A DNA stretch of 64,000 nucleotides from the NCBI GenBank assembly GCA_032622095.1, contig CP136063.1, positions 69,851,980 through 69,915,979 on the forward strand, written 5' to 3'. Below the pieces are notes generated by a model that was not told the origin of the DNA, searched no databases, and worked only from the letters and a program-made list of their open reading frames with translations. The translations under genes were made by a program, and so were the position numbers. The stretch's first letter is position 1; every line of letters begins with the position of its first letter. The stretch is from Siphonodentalium dalli. Its lineage: Eukaryota > Mollusca > Scaphopoda > Gadilida > Siphonodentaliidae. Positions 35,300 to 45,905 of this stretch are shown piece by piece.

Positions 35300-35830
35300 C
35301 AACGTAATTTGATACTTATGGGTATTTGTGTCCGGGAAGTGTTTTGAACGGGTCAAATCGTGACCCCGACCTGACCTTGACCATTAAAACTGTCAATGCA
35401 AGGTCAATTTGGGTAAAACGGACAAATTTCGGCGAAATTTGATACCTAGGGATACTTTGGTCCGAGGAGAGTTTTGAACGGGTCAAATCGTGACCTCGGC
35501 CTGACCTTGACCTTCAATATGGCCAATCAAAGGTCAACTCGGATAAAACGGATAGATTTCGACGAAATTTGATACCTATGGGTACTTTTGTCGGGGGGGG
35601 GGGGTGTTTTGGACGGGTCAAATCATGACTCTGACCTTACCTTGACCTTCAAAATTGTTAATTAAAGGTCAAGTTGGGTAAAACGGACGGATTTCGACGA
35701 AATTTGATACCTATGGGTAGTTTTCTACGGGTGGGGGTGTTTTGGACTGGACAAATCATGACCCTGACCTGACCTTGACTTTCGAAATAGTCAATTGAAG
35801 GTCAAATCGCACCTTTCACCGGAAAGCAGA
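35300..35830 (+). repeat. ~130-bp tandem repeat, four units, rich in AGGTCA half-sites
   Basis: GATACCTATGGGTA or a variant starts at 35311, 35441, 35571 and 35706. Each unit has TGACC-TGACCTTGACC and a later AAAGGTCAA, so hexamers of the nuclear-receptor half-site type occur several times per unit. The array lies about 1.9-2.4 kb upstream of the TLR start codon. Receptor binding is only inferred from the motif. Confidence 0.8.
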
Positions 35831-36113
35831 TGGGAAACAGCCCGGGTGAAGTCGGGCCTATCAGCTTGTGTAATAAAGAAGACAGTTTGATGAAAGTAAT
35901 GTATATATGCCACGAGAAACGGGAAAACTTGAAATATGGAAGTACGCAAATTTCCCGCATAAAATTTGAAAGCTAGTTTATAGAATAATTGTATTATTAT
36001 TTATATTTATGGCTAATAATACGATCTTGGTGGCGTTACCATTTCTGACTATGGTTTTCTTGTTTCCATTGCGAAAGTAGAACCAGAATGAATCATAGCC
36101 GTTGAGAGTGTTG
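35831..36113. other. No gene; carries a recurrent terminal motif
   Basis: GGTGGCGTTACCATTTCTGA followed by CTATGGTTTTCTTG at 36029-36063 has its reverse complement at about 44090-44125 and 50000-50030. This suggests the end of a dispersed repeat. Confidence 0.45.
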
Positions 36114-36247
36114 TTAAAGGGGTACTCTGCGCCATTTTCATTAAATCCCCGGTGATTACATGCAACGATCTACGGATCTAATATCGATAATATATAGAAA
36201 ACTAAGTAATTTGAGTCGAAGATGTATTCTGTAAACGTAAAGGTTAA

Positions 36248-36720
36248 AGGTACTCAACCCGATAAAACTCCTCTCAATTACTATTTCAATGGCTTCGGGG
36301 GTCAAAAATATTTGATTCGAGTCGAGGAAGTCACCCATCAAAGCTCAGATTTGTTAGATATCGATTTTAGAAATCTATTATTTTTCATTATCGTGAATTC
36401 TTTCTGGCCCAGTACGTAGTCAATTAATTATTACCACTTGATTATAGAGTTATCCATCCTTGTCTGTTTGAATAGAATTTTGGCGTAAAATCTCGAGCAT
36501 GTTACCAAATTGACGGCAGTTATAAGTACTCATCTCGAGAACATAAGAATTTTCAAAAATCAATATCTAATAACTCTGAGCTTTGTTTGATGGGTTCCTC
36601 GACTCGAATCAAATATTTTTTACCCCCAAAGCCAAAGAAATAGTAATATAGGACCCTCTGATCGGATTGTTGTTGTTGGAATCTGTTGAGATGGGGACCC
36701 TCTTTACGGGTTGAGTACCT
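36248..36720 (+). mobile_element. TTAA-flanked MITE G, copy 1
   Basis: TTAA then AGGTACTCAACCCG at the left; CGGGTTGAGTACCT then TTAA (36721-36724) at the right. Non-coding. Two further copies lie at 36942-37410 (inverted) and 41279-41743. Confidence 0.88.
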
Positions 36721-36941
36721 TTAATAGGTTATCTTGAAATAAAAGTTTATAGTTGGATATAAATTTAATTTATGGCTGGAGTCATAAATTAAATTACAAA
36801 TTTCCGTGTACAAGATTTAATCAAAATAATACACGGATAGTGGATTGGGCAAAGAGTGGCACATATGATCGAATACAAAATTATGTTGATAAGGGCGTAA
36901 ACTCAAGCCACTCACTGACTAGTGACTATACAATGACTTAA

Positions 36942-37410
36942 AGGTACTCAACCCGTAAAGAGGGTCCCCATCTCAACAGATTCCAACAACAACAATCCGA
37001 TCAGAGGGTCCTATATTACTATTTCTTTGGCTTTGGGGGTAAAAAATATTTGATTCGAGTCGAGGAACCCATCAAACAAAGCTCAGAGTTATTAGATATT
37101 GATTTTTGAAAATTCTTATGTTCTCGAGATGAGTACTTATAACTGCCGTCAATTTGGTAACATGCTCGAGATTTTACGCCAAAATTCTATTCAAACAGAC
37201 AAGGATGGATAACTCTATAATCAAGTGGTAATAATTGACTACGTACTGGGCCAGAAAGAATTCCCGATAATGAAAAATAATAGATTTCTAAAATCGATAT
37301 CTAACAAATATGAGCTTTGATGGGTGACTTCCTCGACTCGAATCAAATATTTTTGACCCCCGAAGCCATTGAAATAGTAATTGAGAGGAGTTTTATCGGG
37401 TTGAGTACCT
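36942..37410 (-). mobile_element. TTAA-flanked MITE G, copy 2, inverted relative to copy 1
   Basis: TTAA at 36938-36941 and 37411-37414. The sequence is the reverse complement of copy 1 with only a handful of differences visible by eye. The two form ~470-bp arms around a ~220-bp spacer directly upstream of the TLR exon. Confidence 0.88.
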
Positions 37411-37640
37411 TTAATGAGTATAATGGACTATTTGCATATAATATAACATTTATATGATACATTTGGTTGAAAACTCCAAAAATTACTCGACAAATTGGTA
37501 TTTTCGTATTCCGGCTAATCTGCCATCCGTAACATTACTTCGTACTCAACAAACATTTAAATAATGGAAATCTGGTTACCCTATTCTACAACTAAGAGAC
37601 TAAAGAAACCAACAACAACCTTGGGTACAGTATCCCTTTA

Positions 37641-37652
37641 ATATATTTGCAG
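37641..37652 (+). promoter_or_regulatory. 3' splice acceptor before the TLR coding exon
   Basis: ATATATTTGCAG ends at 37652, and the ATG of the TLR follows at 37677. This implies an upstream 5' UTR exon and an intron, with the whole protein coded in one exon. The pyrimidine tract is short, because the MITE terminus TTAA sits directly in front of it. Confidence 0.6.
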
Positions 37653-37676
37653 ATTTGATCCCCAGACGCACACAAG

Positions 37677-40374
37677 ATGAAGCCACCAGTCGAGATTACT
37701 TTACTCGGATTCGTGTATGTATTTGATGTCATCTTGGCGTTATCAGACCGCCACCCTTGCAAGGACCTTTCGGAGTGCAGCTGTAGCGTTTTTTACCCGG
37801 ATGAGGGAGTGGACGTTGATTGTGCTGGGAAATTGCTCACGTCGGTACCTGAGAACATTCCGATAAATACGGTGACTCTCGATATAAGCCGGAATCCGCT
37901 CGGTGTTCTCCGTAATCACTCGTTCAGCGGTCTGTTCAAACTGAAGGAGCTCAAAGCAGACGACGCAAATCTTAAGTTTATCGATGTTGGTGTTTTTTCA
38001 GACTTGATAGCGTTAGAATTCCTATCTTTGTTGGACAATTCTGAGTTGGGCTTTTATGAGGCCAAACTGGAGGTAAATGTGTTCGCGCCATTGCAAAAAC
38101 TGACAGAATTACGGGTCTATGGAAATGTCGGTTCATTTTCAACGACTATGAAATATCCAGGTTATCTTCTGACAACTTTAAAAAATATCGGCTGCTATGT
38201 TTGGTGACAGCATGAAACGCCTGGTCAACCTCACCAGTTTATATATGTCTGGTATCCACAGCAACAGTTACTGTAACATGACTCACATACCACAGAACTA
38301 CTTTACTAATATTCCATATATTAAGAAATTAACTATACAGAAGTGCGGTGTAGTTAACATACATAAACTCGCACTTGGCGCACTTAAAAACATATTCGCA
38401 CTGGATTTATCTTATAACATGGATTTGAATTTACATGGAGCCGAAGAAGCATCATATAGCTTACGGAATTCCAATATAACAGAGTTATATCTGATTGCTA
38501 TACATAGAACCTTCGGCCTTGGCGTTCCATTAAAAAAAGCACACGTGCAGTGGCTGAAAAATACACCCATACAGGTATTGGATATAAGTAGCAACAGGTT
38601 GGAAACGGTCGAAGATGGCACACTTCTAGACTTACCTCCCGGGCTGCAGTTGGTAAACATTGCAGACAACAAGTTGACATATGGAAGTTATATACTTGAG
38701 TTTGCACAACTCACTAATGTCAAATACATAAACATGAGTCTCATGTTCGCATCTCACAACCCTTTAACGGGATCGTTAGACAAAAGACTGACTTGTGGTG
38801 ATGACCCCGACCCCATTGCACGTGGACCTAACCCGGAAACTATACACACCACAGGAGATAGTCGAACAGACGAGTTTATAAATAACAAACAGCAGACGAT
38901 CAATGAAACTGGCAATACACGTACCGACGGGTCTCGTGTTAAGCAAAGTTTGCCGTCCATGTTAGCTGCAGGTATTCCGATACCGGTACCCAAATCCTTC
39001 AAGCTAATTCTCGCTTCCCAGATGTCGCTACAATATAAAATCCCTCGGATAAGTTTCCAGACGAATAATATTGAACTCGGTGATCTTAGTTCTAATTTAC
39101 TGTACAGTTGGGTCGGACCAGTCATCGGTTTGGAGAAAGTGACATTTCTCAATCTGTCCAACAATTTCTGTTCGCACATATCAGAGCATTTCTTCGACGA
39201 AATGGTTGGACTACAGTCTTTAATATTGGATAATAACTTACTAGGATTTGAGATATCAGACGACCGTCGCGGAAATATTTTCAAAAATTTAGTAAACATT
39301 CGTGTTTTGAATTTGGCACAGAACAGACTTACTGACGTACCGGATAAACTCTTGACTCACATGAGGAATCTTTCACGTTTGGACATTAGTAGAAACATAC
39401 TGTCAGACTTGGATTTCAGCATTGACTCCCTGACCTCTTTATCGTATCTTGACCTTTCTGAAAACGTCATTCCTTCCATACCAGCAGATATGCGCAATGC
39501 GTTTGATAAACTTGGTAGTCGTTTGACGCTTATTATCACAGGAAACAAACTTCAGTGTAACTGTGAAACCATCGAATTCTTAGAATGGATTCAGGCAACT
39601 GACGTAAAGGTTCCATCAAAAGAGCAACTTTATTGCAAAGTCGACGACAAGAGAAGATATTTTACGGACATTGAATCGGTAATAAAGCAACTTGATCAGC
39701 GATGTCGTGATTACGTTCCCTTCATTCTTGTCGGCGTCATTGGTATTTTTCTGTACATCGTCGGCATACTTCTTATGGTTATTTATAGACACAGATGGAA
39801 ATTGCGGTATCTGTACTATGTTGGACGAGCCCGCTTCCACCAAGCCGAACACGAGGGCGAGTTTATGTATGACGCCTTCATTTCTTACGCGGAAGAAGAC
39901 AAGCCATTCATCAATGAAATGGTAGATCGACTTGAAAAGAATTCCAAACTGAATCTATGCATCCACGAAAGAAACTTTGTGCCAGGTATGACAATAGAAT
40001 ATAACATAACAGCTTGTATTCATAACAGCAGGAAGGTGGTCTGTATACTGTCCAGTTCGTTCTTCAAGCGTCCTTGGTGTCAATATGAATTCCACATGGC
40101 TCGCGTTGAAGAAATGCACACCGGCCGAGATGTCCTAATTCTCGTGAATCTCAGTTATTTCGCGTCCAAGGAGATTCCACACGAGATCAAGGAACAGATG
40201 GAGTTTGCATCTTATTCCAGATATCCTAACCATCCCGATGAGAGGATTAGAGAATTATTCTGGGCTAATCTTATCATGTCAATAATGGACAGTGCCCAGC
40301 TACCTAAGAAACGCGACAACGATGGTGAAAATACAAGACGCAAAGTACTCTACACACCTGTTAAAGGAAATTAA
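37677..40374 (+). CDS. TLR: Toll-like receptor, one frame disruption
   Basis: A membrane pattern-recognition receptor of innate immunity. Part 1 (37677-38207, 176 codons) has a signal peptide (about residues 1-22), an LRRNT with Cys 28, 34, 36 and 49, and the first leucine-rich repeats. Part 2 (frame from 38197, 725 codons) continues the LRRs. It has an irregular hydrophilic island with a repeated TGxxRTDxx phrase (about residues 215-250) and an LRRCT with Cys 454, 456, 480 and 503. One membrane span (about 506-530) and a TIR domain (about 556-705) follow. TIR boxes are YDAFISYAEED, HERNFVPG (box 2) and a terminal FW. The two parts are joined by a frame change near 38170-38200; one base fewer in the A6 run at about 38179 would restore one frame. 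That is either an assembly error or a null allele. The single C-terminal cysteine cluster fits the sccTLR type. The stop TAA lies within the TTAA of a MITE. Confidence 0.92.
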
Positions 40375-40720
40375 AGGGGTACTGTACACTAAATCCGGCC
40401 ATTTGAGAGACCATCTCCTTTTATACTCAACAGAATATATGCAACAAACGAATGACTTTGGGGCATGGGTTACTGCAAAAATACACTCATACTCTATGAA
40501 TCATGTAAAAACATGGTAATTATAGTGAAAATTAATTTATGACTCCAGCCATTTATTCATTTTCGTTATATTTACCATGTTGTATGTATCGTTCACAGAG
40601 AACAGGCGTGCATTTTGCACTAATCCATGGCCCAAATTCATTCATTTGGTGCATATATTCTATTGAGTATAAAAGGAGATGGTCCCATAAATGTCCGGAT
40701 TTAATGTACAGTTCCACTGT
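40375..40720. mobile_element. TTAA-type MITE (element I) forming the TLR 3' flank
   Basis: After TTAA (40371-40374, which holds the TLR stop codon) comes AGGGGTACTGTACACTAAAT. The right end is ATTTAATGTACAGTTCCACT, a mutated inverted copy. Inside, CCATCTCCTTTTATACTCAA pairs with TTGAGTATAAAAGGAGATGG. The centre has ATGACTCCAGCCAT, as in elements E and F. The right TTAA has decayed. The TLR 3' UTR, if transcribed, would consist of this element. Confidence 0.8.
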
Positions 40721-40791
40721 AATCAATTGAGATTGTACATGTATATAAAAACAGTAGTTGATTTCCTGCTGCTGTATCTATATATTGTTTA

Positions 40792-41274
40792 AAGACCCAC
40801 TTAATTTTCGATTCACCAATTATTGTTTTCATAGTGCCTTGATATGTGGTTTTAATAACAATCTATGCCATAATATTATTAAAATACTATAATTCATCAC
40901 CATGTGGAACGTCTGTGTCTCAGAAGGTGCCCATAGAGTAATAGAAAATAGCTGAAATAATAAAATCATTTTCCCCGTTATGACTCCCAGAATGCAACAG
41001 AATTCAAACTACAGTTTATTTTCAATAGAAGGGGAATAACTCTTTATCTAAATATATACAGTTATATTCCCCTTCCATTGAAAATAATATACTTTGTGCT
41101 GAAACTTGAACACAGAACAGACATCTTTATATCAACAATAAACGACATGTTCACAGTTTATTACATTGAGTATGATGAAAGTACAATGTTTTGGAGCTTC
41201 CTCCTTCAAATGTTATATAATATGGCATATATTTTATACAACATGATCTGGGGGTTCGAAAATTATGTGGGTCT
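40792..41274. mobile_element. TTAA-flanked MITE H
   Basis: TTAA (40788-40791) then AGACCCACTTAATTTTCGA; right end TCGAAAATTATGTGGGTCT then TTAA (41275-41278). A GGGGAATAAC palindrome lies near 41030-41080. It is non-coding. The right TTAA is shared with the next element. A partial relative lies at 35090. Confidence 0.85.
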
Positions 41275-41278
41275 TTAA

Positions 41279-41743
41279 AGGTACTCAATCCGAACAGAGG
41301 GTCCCCATCTCAACATATTCCAACAACAACAATCCGATCAGAGGGTCCTATATTACTATTTCTTTGGCTTTGGGAGTAAAAAATATTTGATTCGAGTCGA
41401 GGAACCCATCAAACAAGATATTGATTTTTTAAATTTGTTATTTACTCGAGATGAGTACTAATAATTGCCTTCAACTGCCGTAATCTGCTCGGGATATGTA
41501 CACCAAAATCTATTCAAACAGACAAGGATGGATAACTCTAAAATCAAGTGGTAATAATAACGCAATTTTGACTGAGTTCCGGGCCAGAAAGTATTCCCGA
41601 TAATGAAAAATAATAGATTTCTAAAATCGATATCTAACAAATCTGAGCTTTGATGGGTGACTTCCTCGAATCGAATCAAATATTTTTGACCCCCGAAGCC
41701 ATTGAAATAGTAATTGAGAGGAGTTTTATCGGATTGAGTACCT
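41279..41743 (-). mobile_element. TTAA-flanked MITE G, copy 3
   Basis: It begins AGGTACTCAATCCGAA right after the TTAA shared with element H and ends GGATTGAGTACCT before TTAA (41744-41747). It has the same orientation as copy 2 and is somewhat more diverged. Confidence 0.88.
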
Positions 41744-42035
41744 TTAATTGATGTGGTATCTGGTTAACTCAATTAATATTCTACATGTATATCATACATT
41801 GTGCAATCATTTTGTACCCTGGTAATTTCGTATCCTACCCTTTCGTAACCGATTTGGCCATTCTTACCCTCGTTTTTACGTATTTGGAAGGTGCCATGTC
41901 AATCTGAGATGAGAATATTGATATGTATGCTAAATAAAAGCGGGGGTTACGAAATGACTCAGAAGGTTACGAGTTGACACAGCTTGAGGTTACGAGTTTA
42001 CTTATTTTGGAGGTTATATACGAGCTGGTCAGGGT

Positions 42036-42180
42036 ATGATCTTAATTTCAGGGTATAATATTAATTTCAGGGTATATAATATTAATTTCAGGTAATTTCA
42101 GGGTATAATATTAATTTCAGGGTATAATATTAATTTCAGGGTATGATATTATTTTCAGGGCATGATATTATTTTCACCAA
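42036..42180 (+). repeat. ~19-bp AT-rich minisatellite
   Basis: Units of TTAATTTCAGGGTATAATA with length variants are repeated about seven times. The last two units change to ATTATTTTCAGGGCATG. Confidence 0.85.
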
Positions 42181-42840
42181 TAGTATCATTCTGGACTCAT
42201 CGACATGAGACCTATTCTGAAACGGAATGGAATCTGACGAGGGTTATCGATTGCAATATTGTACATCAAACAATAATGTCCCTCAGAAATCATTTACCCC
42301 ACCCAGTAATACGCCGATGGTGTACATGATTTGCTCTGAGGACGTGTGGTACATCCTGGGGAATTCCTGAAGTTCTCAAAGTTACCCCCTGTCTTGAGAA
42401 TCGGTTTGTTTATCTACTTATGTACCAAGAACAGACAGTCCCGTAATATTGTAAATTCTTGTTTTGTTAGTAGACTAAAATAAAATTTGGCTTGCTTCAA
42501 TGTTAATTAGTTATTATCCCAATTTAGTTTTTCGTGTACAGATAAGTGATATTGCACAATCCTCCTCCTATATAGTGCGTTGAACATACAGTTCGCAGAA
42601 TATATGATTGTCATAATCATTAGACACTACACTTTCCTTCTAAGGCCATGTTCACAATGTCAGCGAGTACGTTTCTAATCACATTTGGTACACCCAATTA
42701 CGCAAATACCGAGTACGTTTTAATCACATTAGTCCAACACCTCCTACGACAGGGTCAGATATACTTGGCAGTGTACACCCAAGATGGTGTAATGATGATA
42801 TAAGAATGGCCTCAGTTAATGCACTCCTGATATCAACTTT
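42181..42840. other. No gene recognised
   Basis: Non-coding sequence with two GAGTACGTTT-TAATCACATT phrases (about 42664 and 42711) that also occur near 46640. No exon or ORF is supported. Confidence 0.35.
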
Positions 42841-43220
42841 GAAAATATGGCCTCTCGTGAGGGTTAATTAAAATATGGTCACATACAGAGAGGGTTAATT
42901 AATTATGGTCAGATGAGGGTAAATTAAGATATGGTCATGAGGGTTAAATAAAATATGGCACCATGCGGGTTAATAACATTGTTTCTTGATTGTTGATTAA
43001 AATATGGTCCCATAACTGATGAGGGTTAATTAAAACATGGTCACATAAGGGTTAATACAAATATGGACCCATGGGGGTTAATTGAAATATGTGGTCCAAC
43101 GAAGGTCAATTAAAATATCAGAGTTAATAAAATATAGTCCCATGATTAAAATGTGGTCCAATGAGGACTAATTGAAATTAGTCTGAAATATTCTCCCCTC
43201 TCTCCCCATGATGATAAGTT
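42841..43220 (+). repeat. Degenerate GAGGGTTAATTAAAATATGGTC array
   Basis: About ten imperfect units of roughly 25-35 bp with the core AGGGTTAATTAAAATATGGT run through this interval. It is non-coding. Confidence 0.75.
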
Positions 43221-44475
43221 AAAACATGGTCCCAGGTGGGGGGGGGGATTTCTTATAATTCTTCAACTCTTATATTTGCTCCGTACACATAAATCAAAAT
43301 GATGTTCAGAATAAGGCCACATTGTATGTTAAACAACCAATGTGAAGGGTTAATTTTGAAACTTTTCTCAATAACATCACTATTCATGAAAAAAAAGTTT
43401 AGATATCAAGTCTAAAGTTCACTAAACGTCAATATTTACAAACAGCACGAATGAGTGACGTGATAATTGGTTAATAATTACCAACCCAATTCATTTAGAA
43501 TATAACATGCCGATATTTGTCGCGTATAACTAACTCAAAAAGTTAACTAAACGATGTTAAATAACATGTTAAACACCAATACAAACAAACAGCTCGAAGG
43601 GTGCATGTGCGAATTAAATTTCTTATACCATCCTCAATTCCCCATACAATATAATAGTAGATAGCATTCCGATTTATGTCACGTGAAATTGAATGAAAGA
43701 TGTTCAAATAACAATGCAACAAAAAAGGTTAAAGAACAATATAAACACACATCGCGCAGTGCGCTAAGGGTTAACGCGCGAATTGCCGTTCCTCGGTGCG
43801 CAATTTTTAGCATTCGGCTAATAAGCCATGGTTCAATAAAGGATGTCGAGACGTCGCCGAGATAACCCCAAAGCGATACGTGAATATAAATCACGACAGA
43901 ATCGCTGATGCTCCCTCTGAAATAGAAACGAGTACGAAAATATTCAAGTACCTTTCTAATCATATGGTTCGCGTACGAAAATATCCCAGTATCTTTTTAA
44001 TCATATTTCCCCAATTGGCCCAAACTCAAGTAACACCACGTTCACAGAAAACACAGATAGAGGCGATTGACATAGAGGGCGTAACAAGAACACCATAGTC
44101 AGAAATGGTAACGCCATCCAGATCATATTATTAGGCATATATATGAAATATATTAGAGCTATAATTTATTGATTGTAAAAATGTGTATATAGGTAACGGC
44201 TATATTGTTGATTATATGTAAAAACAATTATGTCTGTTTTGAGTGACAAAATCGGACTTGCCAAACTTCTGATAATTATTATATATTTACTCACCATGCG
44301 TCCCATATGATATGTGTTCACAAAGGGCGCATACGTTCCGATTGGTTAAAAGGTTCATCGCCAAACATGCAACGACGATTGCTCGCGGTAAATAAACATA
44401 AACTGTTAGTTTCGCGGTTCTCTTATACGACATTTGAATTGTTTTCGACTGACATGTATCTTTTCTTTGTTATTT
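43221..44475. other. No gene recognised
   Basis: Non-coding sequence. A CACCATAGTCAGAAATGGTAACGCC motif (first 20 bases considered) at about 44090 is shared with about 36040 and 50005. ORFs at 43679-43963 and 43880-44098 are unsupported. Confidence 0.35.
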
Positions 44476-44933
44476 GTGACCCGCCATATCAAATCCAGTC
44501 GTAAGTCGGGATTTTGTTTACCCTGTGCCAATGCATTCTCTTATATATGCGAGTCGACCATAGGTCGCCTAGCATATATAAGAGAATGCATTGGCCTAAC
44601 AATTTTTTACAATTTTAATAATTTTTTCTTGTATTCTTTAACAATTTTATAATTTTACCCATACAGAGCCCCAGACAAACATGAGCAGACGACACTCTTC
44701 TATATGCTTCTATATATGTGTGGGGCTCCCTGCCGGGTAATGGATGTTTTTTATTTTATGTCCTAAAAATTGTAAGAAACATTTATTTAAAAAAAATGAT
44801 ATAAAATTGTTAGGCCAATGCATTCTCTTATATATGCGAGGCGACCTATGGTCGACTCGCATATATAAGAGAATGCATTGGCACAGGGTAAAAAAAATCC
44901 CGACTTACGACTGGATTTGATATGGCGGGTCAC
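44476..44933. mobile_element. Double-hairpin MITE J, copy 1 (4-bp duplication ATTT)
   Basis: The termini GTGACCCGCCATATCAAATC and GATTTGATATGGCGGGTCAC are flanked by ATTT on both sides. Near each end lies a ~69-nt near-perfect hairpin starting GCCAATGCATTCTCTTATAT, with a GTCGACC-ATA-GGTCGCC tip. The middle holds a GAGCCCCAGACA / TGTGTGGGGCTC pair. It has no coding sequence; translations with ANAFSYICES come from the hairpin. A 4-bp AT-rich duplication does not fit hAT or piggyBac; Sola- or Chapaev-like enzymes are candidates. Confidence 0.9.
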
Positions 44934-45099
44934 ATTTGTTCTAATTTCTATTGAAATAGAGGTATGAAATTTACTGAGAGAAGCCAGTCTGCGGCGGCTG
45001 AACAATGAATGATTTACAAACAATCTCGAGACTCATTATCACTAATTTCCGACAAGGTTTCATTCACCACCTATTATTAAAAAACTAAATGGTTTAGAG

Positions 45100-45905
45100 A
45101 ATCCATGACTTCTAATTATGGAGAATAATTCATAGTTCCTTCAAGGTTTCGTGAATGCACCGACTCAGTATTCCGTTAAAACAACTAATCCTTCAAGTTA
45201 TTACAATAACTACGGCTTATCACTGAAGGAATCTCATTCACCACACCAGAAATCCTCTAAATGCGGACCAAAAATAAACTTACAATGCAACCATGGTGGC
45301 GATCTCCGCATTTTCTTATTCAATCTCCACGCCATATAATATTTAAACGCCCTCCAATTGGCTTCATGGGAGACATTATTCATGTCCTGGTAGTCACAAT
45401 GGAACTTATGGAAGGCAACTGCCAAACAGAATATGTCACAAGCAACGTCACAATCAAATCAGCCTGAACGAGTGGACTCCCTTGAGTTCGTCCGCAGAGT
45501 AAAACCTTGTCACATGTCTACATGGAGAGGATGGAAGCTTTGTTGGAACAATCCGAGTAATCTAGAAATGGCTAACATCCTCAACCGCACGACATATGAC
45601 AATAATACTACATGCAAACACTGGCAATTTATACCATAATCAGGCTGAACACATGTTTCTTCATTGTTTCTCACCACATATCGTTCAACTGAAGAACTGC
45701 TTCTGGTATCGAACCATTAATGTTCATGGCATCCCTATATTCATAACAATGGATCACTTGTCTTGCCATGAATTTATAATGTATGCATTCGGATGCCAGT
45801 CGTTGATCCCTCTAACATTCCAAACGAAAATAACTTATCCAGATACTGCTTTTCGTTCACAAGTATATTATGATTATGCTATATATATGATTATTTGCAA
45901 GTGAC
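45100..45905 (+). pseudogene. Possible C-terminal tail of a LINE-type reverse transcriptase, very degraded
   Basis: Across two frames the sequence reads TTCKHW, then, after a shift near 45610, NQAEHMFLHCFSPHIV. This resembles the Cys-x2-Cys ... His-x4-Cys knuckle and following FW segment at the end of non-LTR reverse transcriptases, with the second Cys changed to Trp. Upstream frames (45261-45639) have no firm motif. This is a weak call from pattern only. Confidence 0.3.

Larger units (their letters stand above)
36118..37637. mobile_element. TTAA-flanked MITE F with two nested inverted MITEs
   Basis: The ends AGGGGTACTCTGCGCCA and TTGGGTACAGTATCCCT are bounded by TTAA at 36114-36117 and 37638-37641. 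Interior sequence matches element E (TATATTATCGATATTAGATC on one strand, and an ATGGCTCCAGTCAT-type centre). Two copies of another TTAA element are nested inside (36248-36720 and 36942-37410). The right end stops 13 bp before the splice acceptor of the TLR coding exon. Confidence 0.85.

Noticed and set aside
45596-45904. 102-codon ORF as an independent gene
   Set aside because: The only recognisable part (NQAEHMFLHC) fits the tail of a decayed LINE reverse transcriptase.
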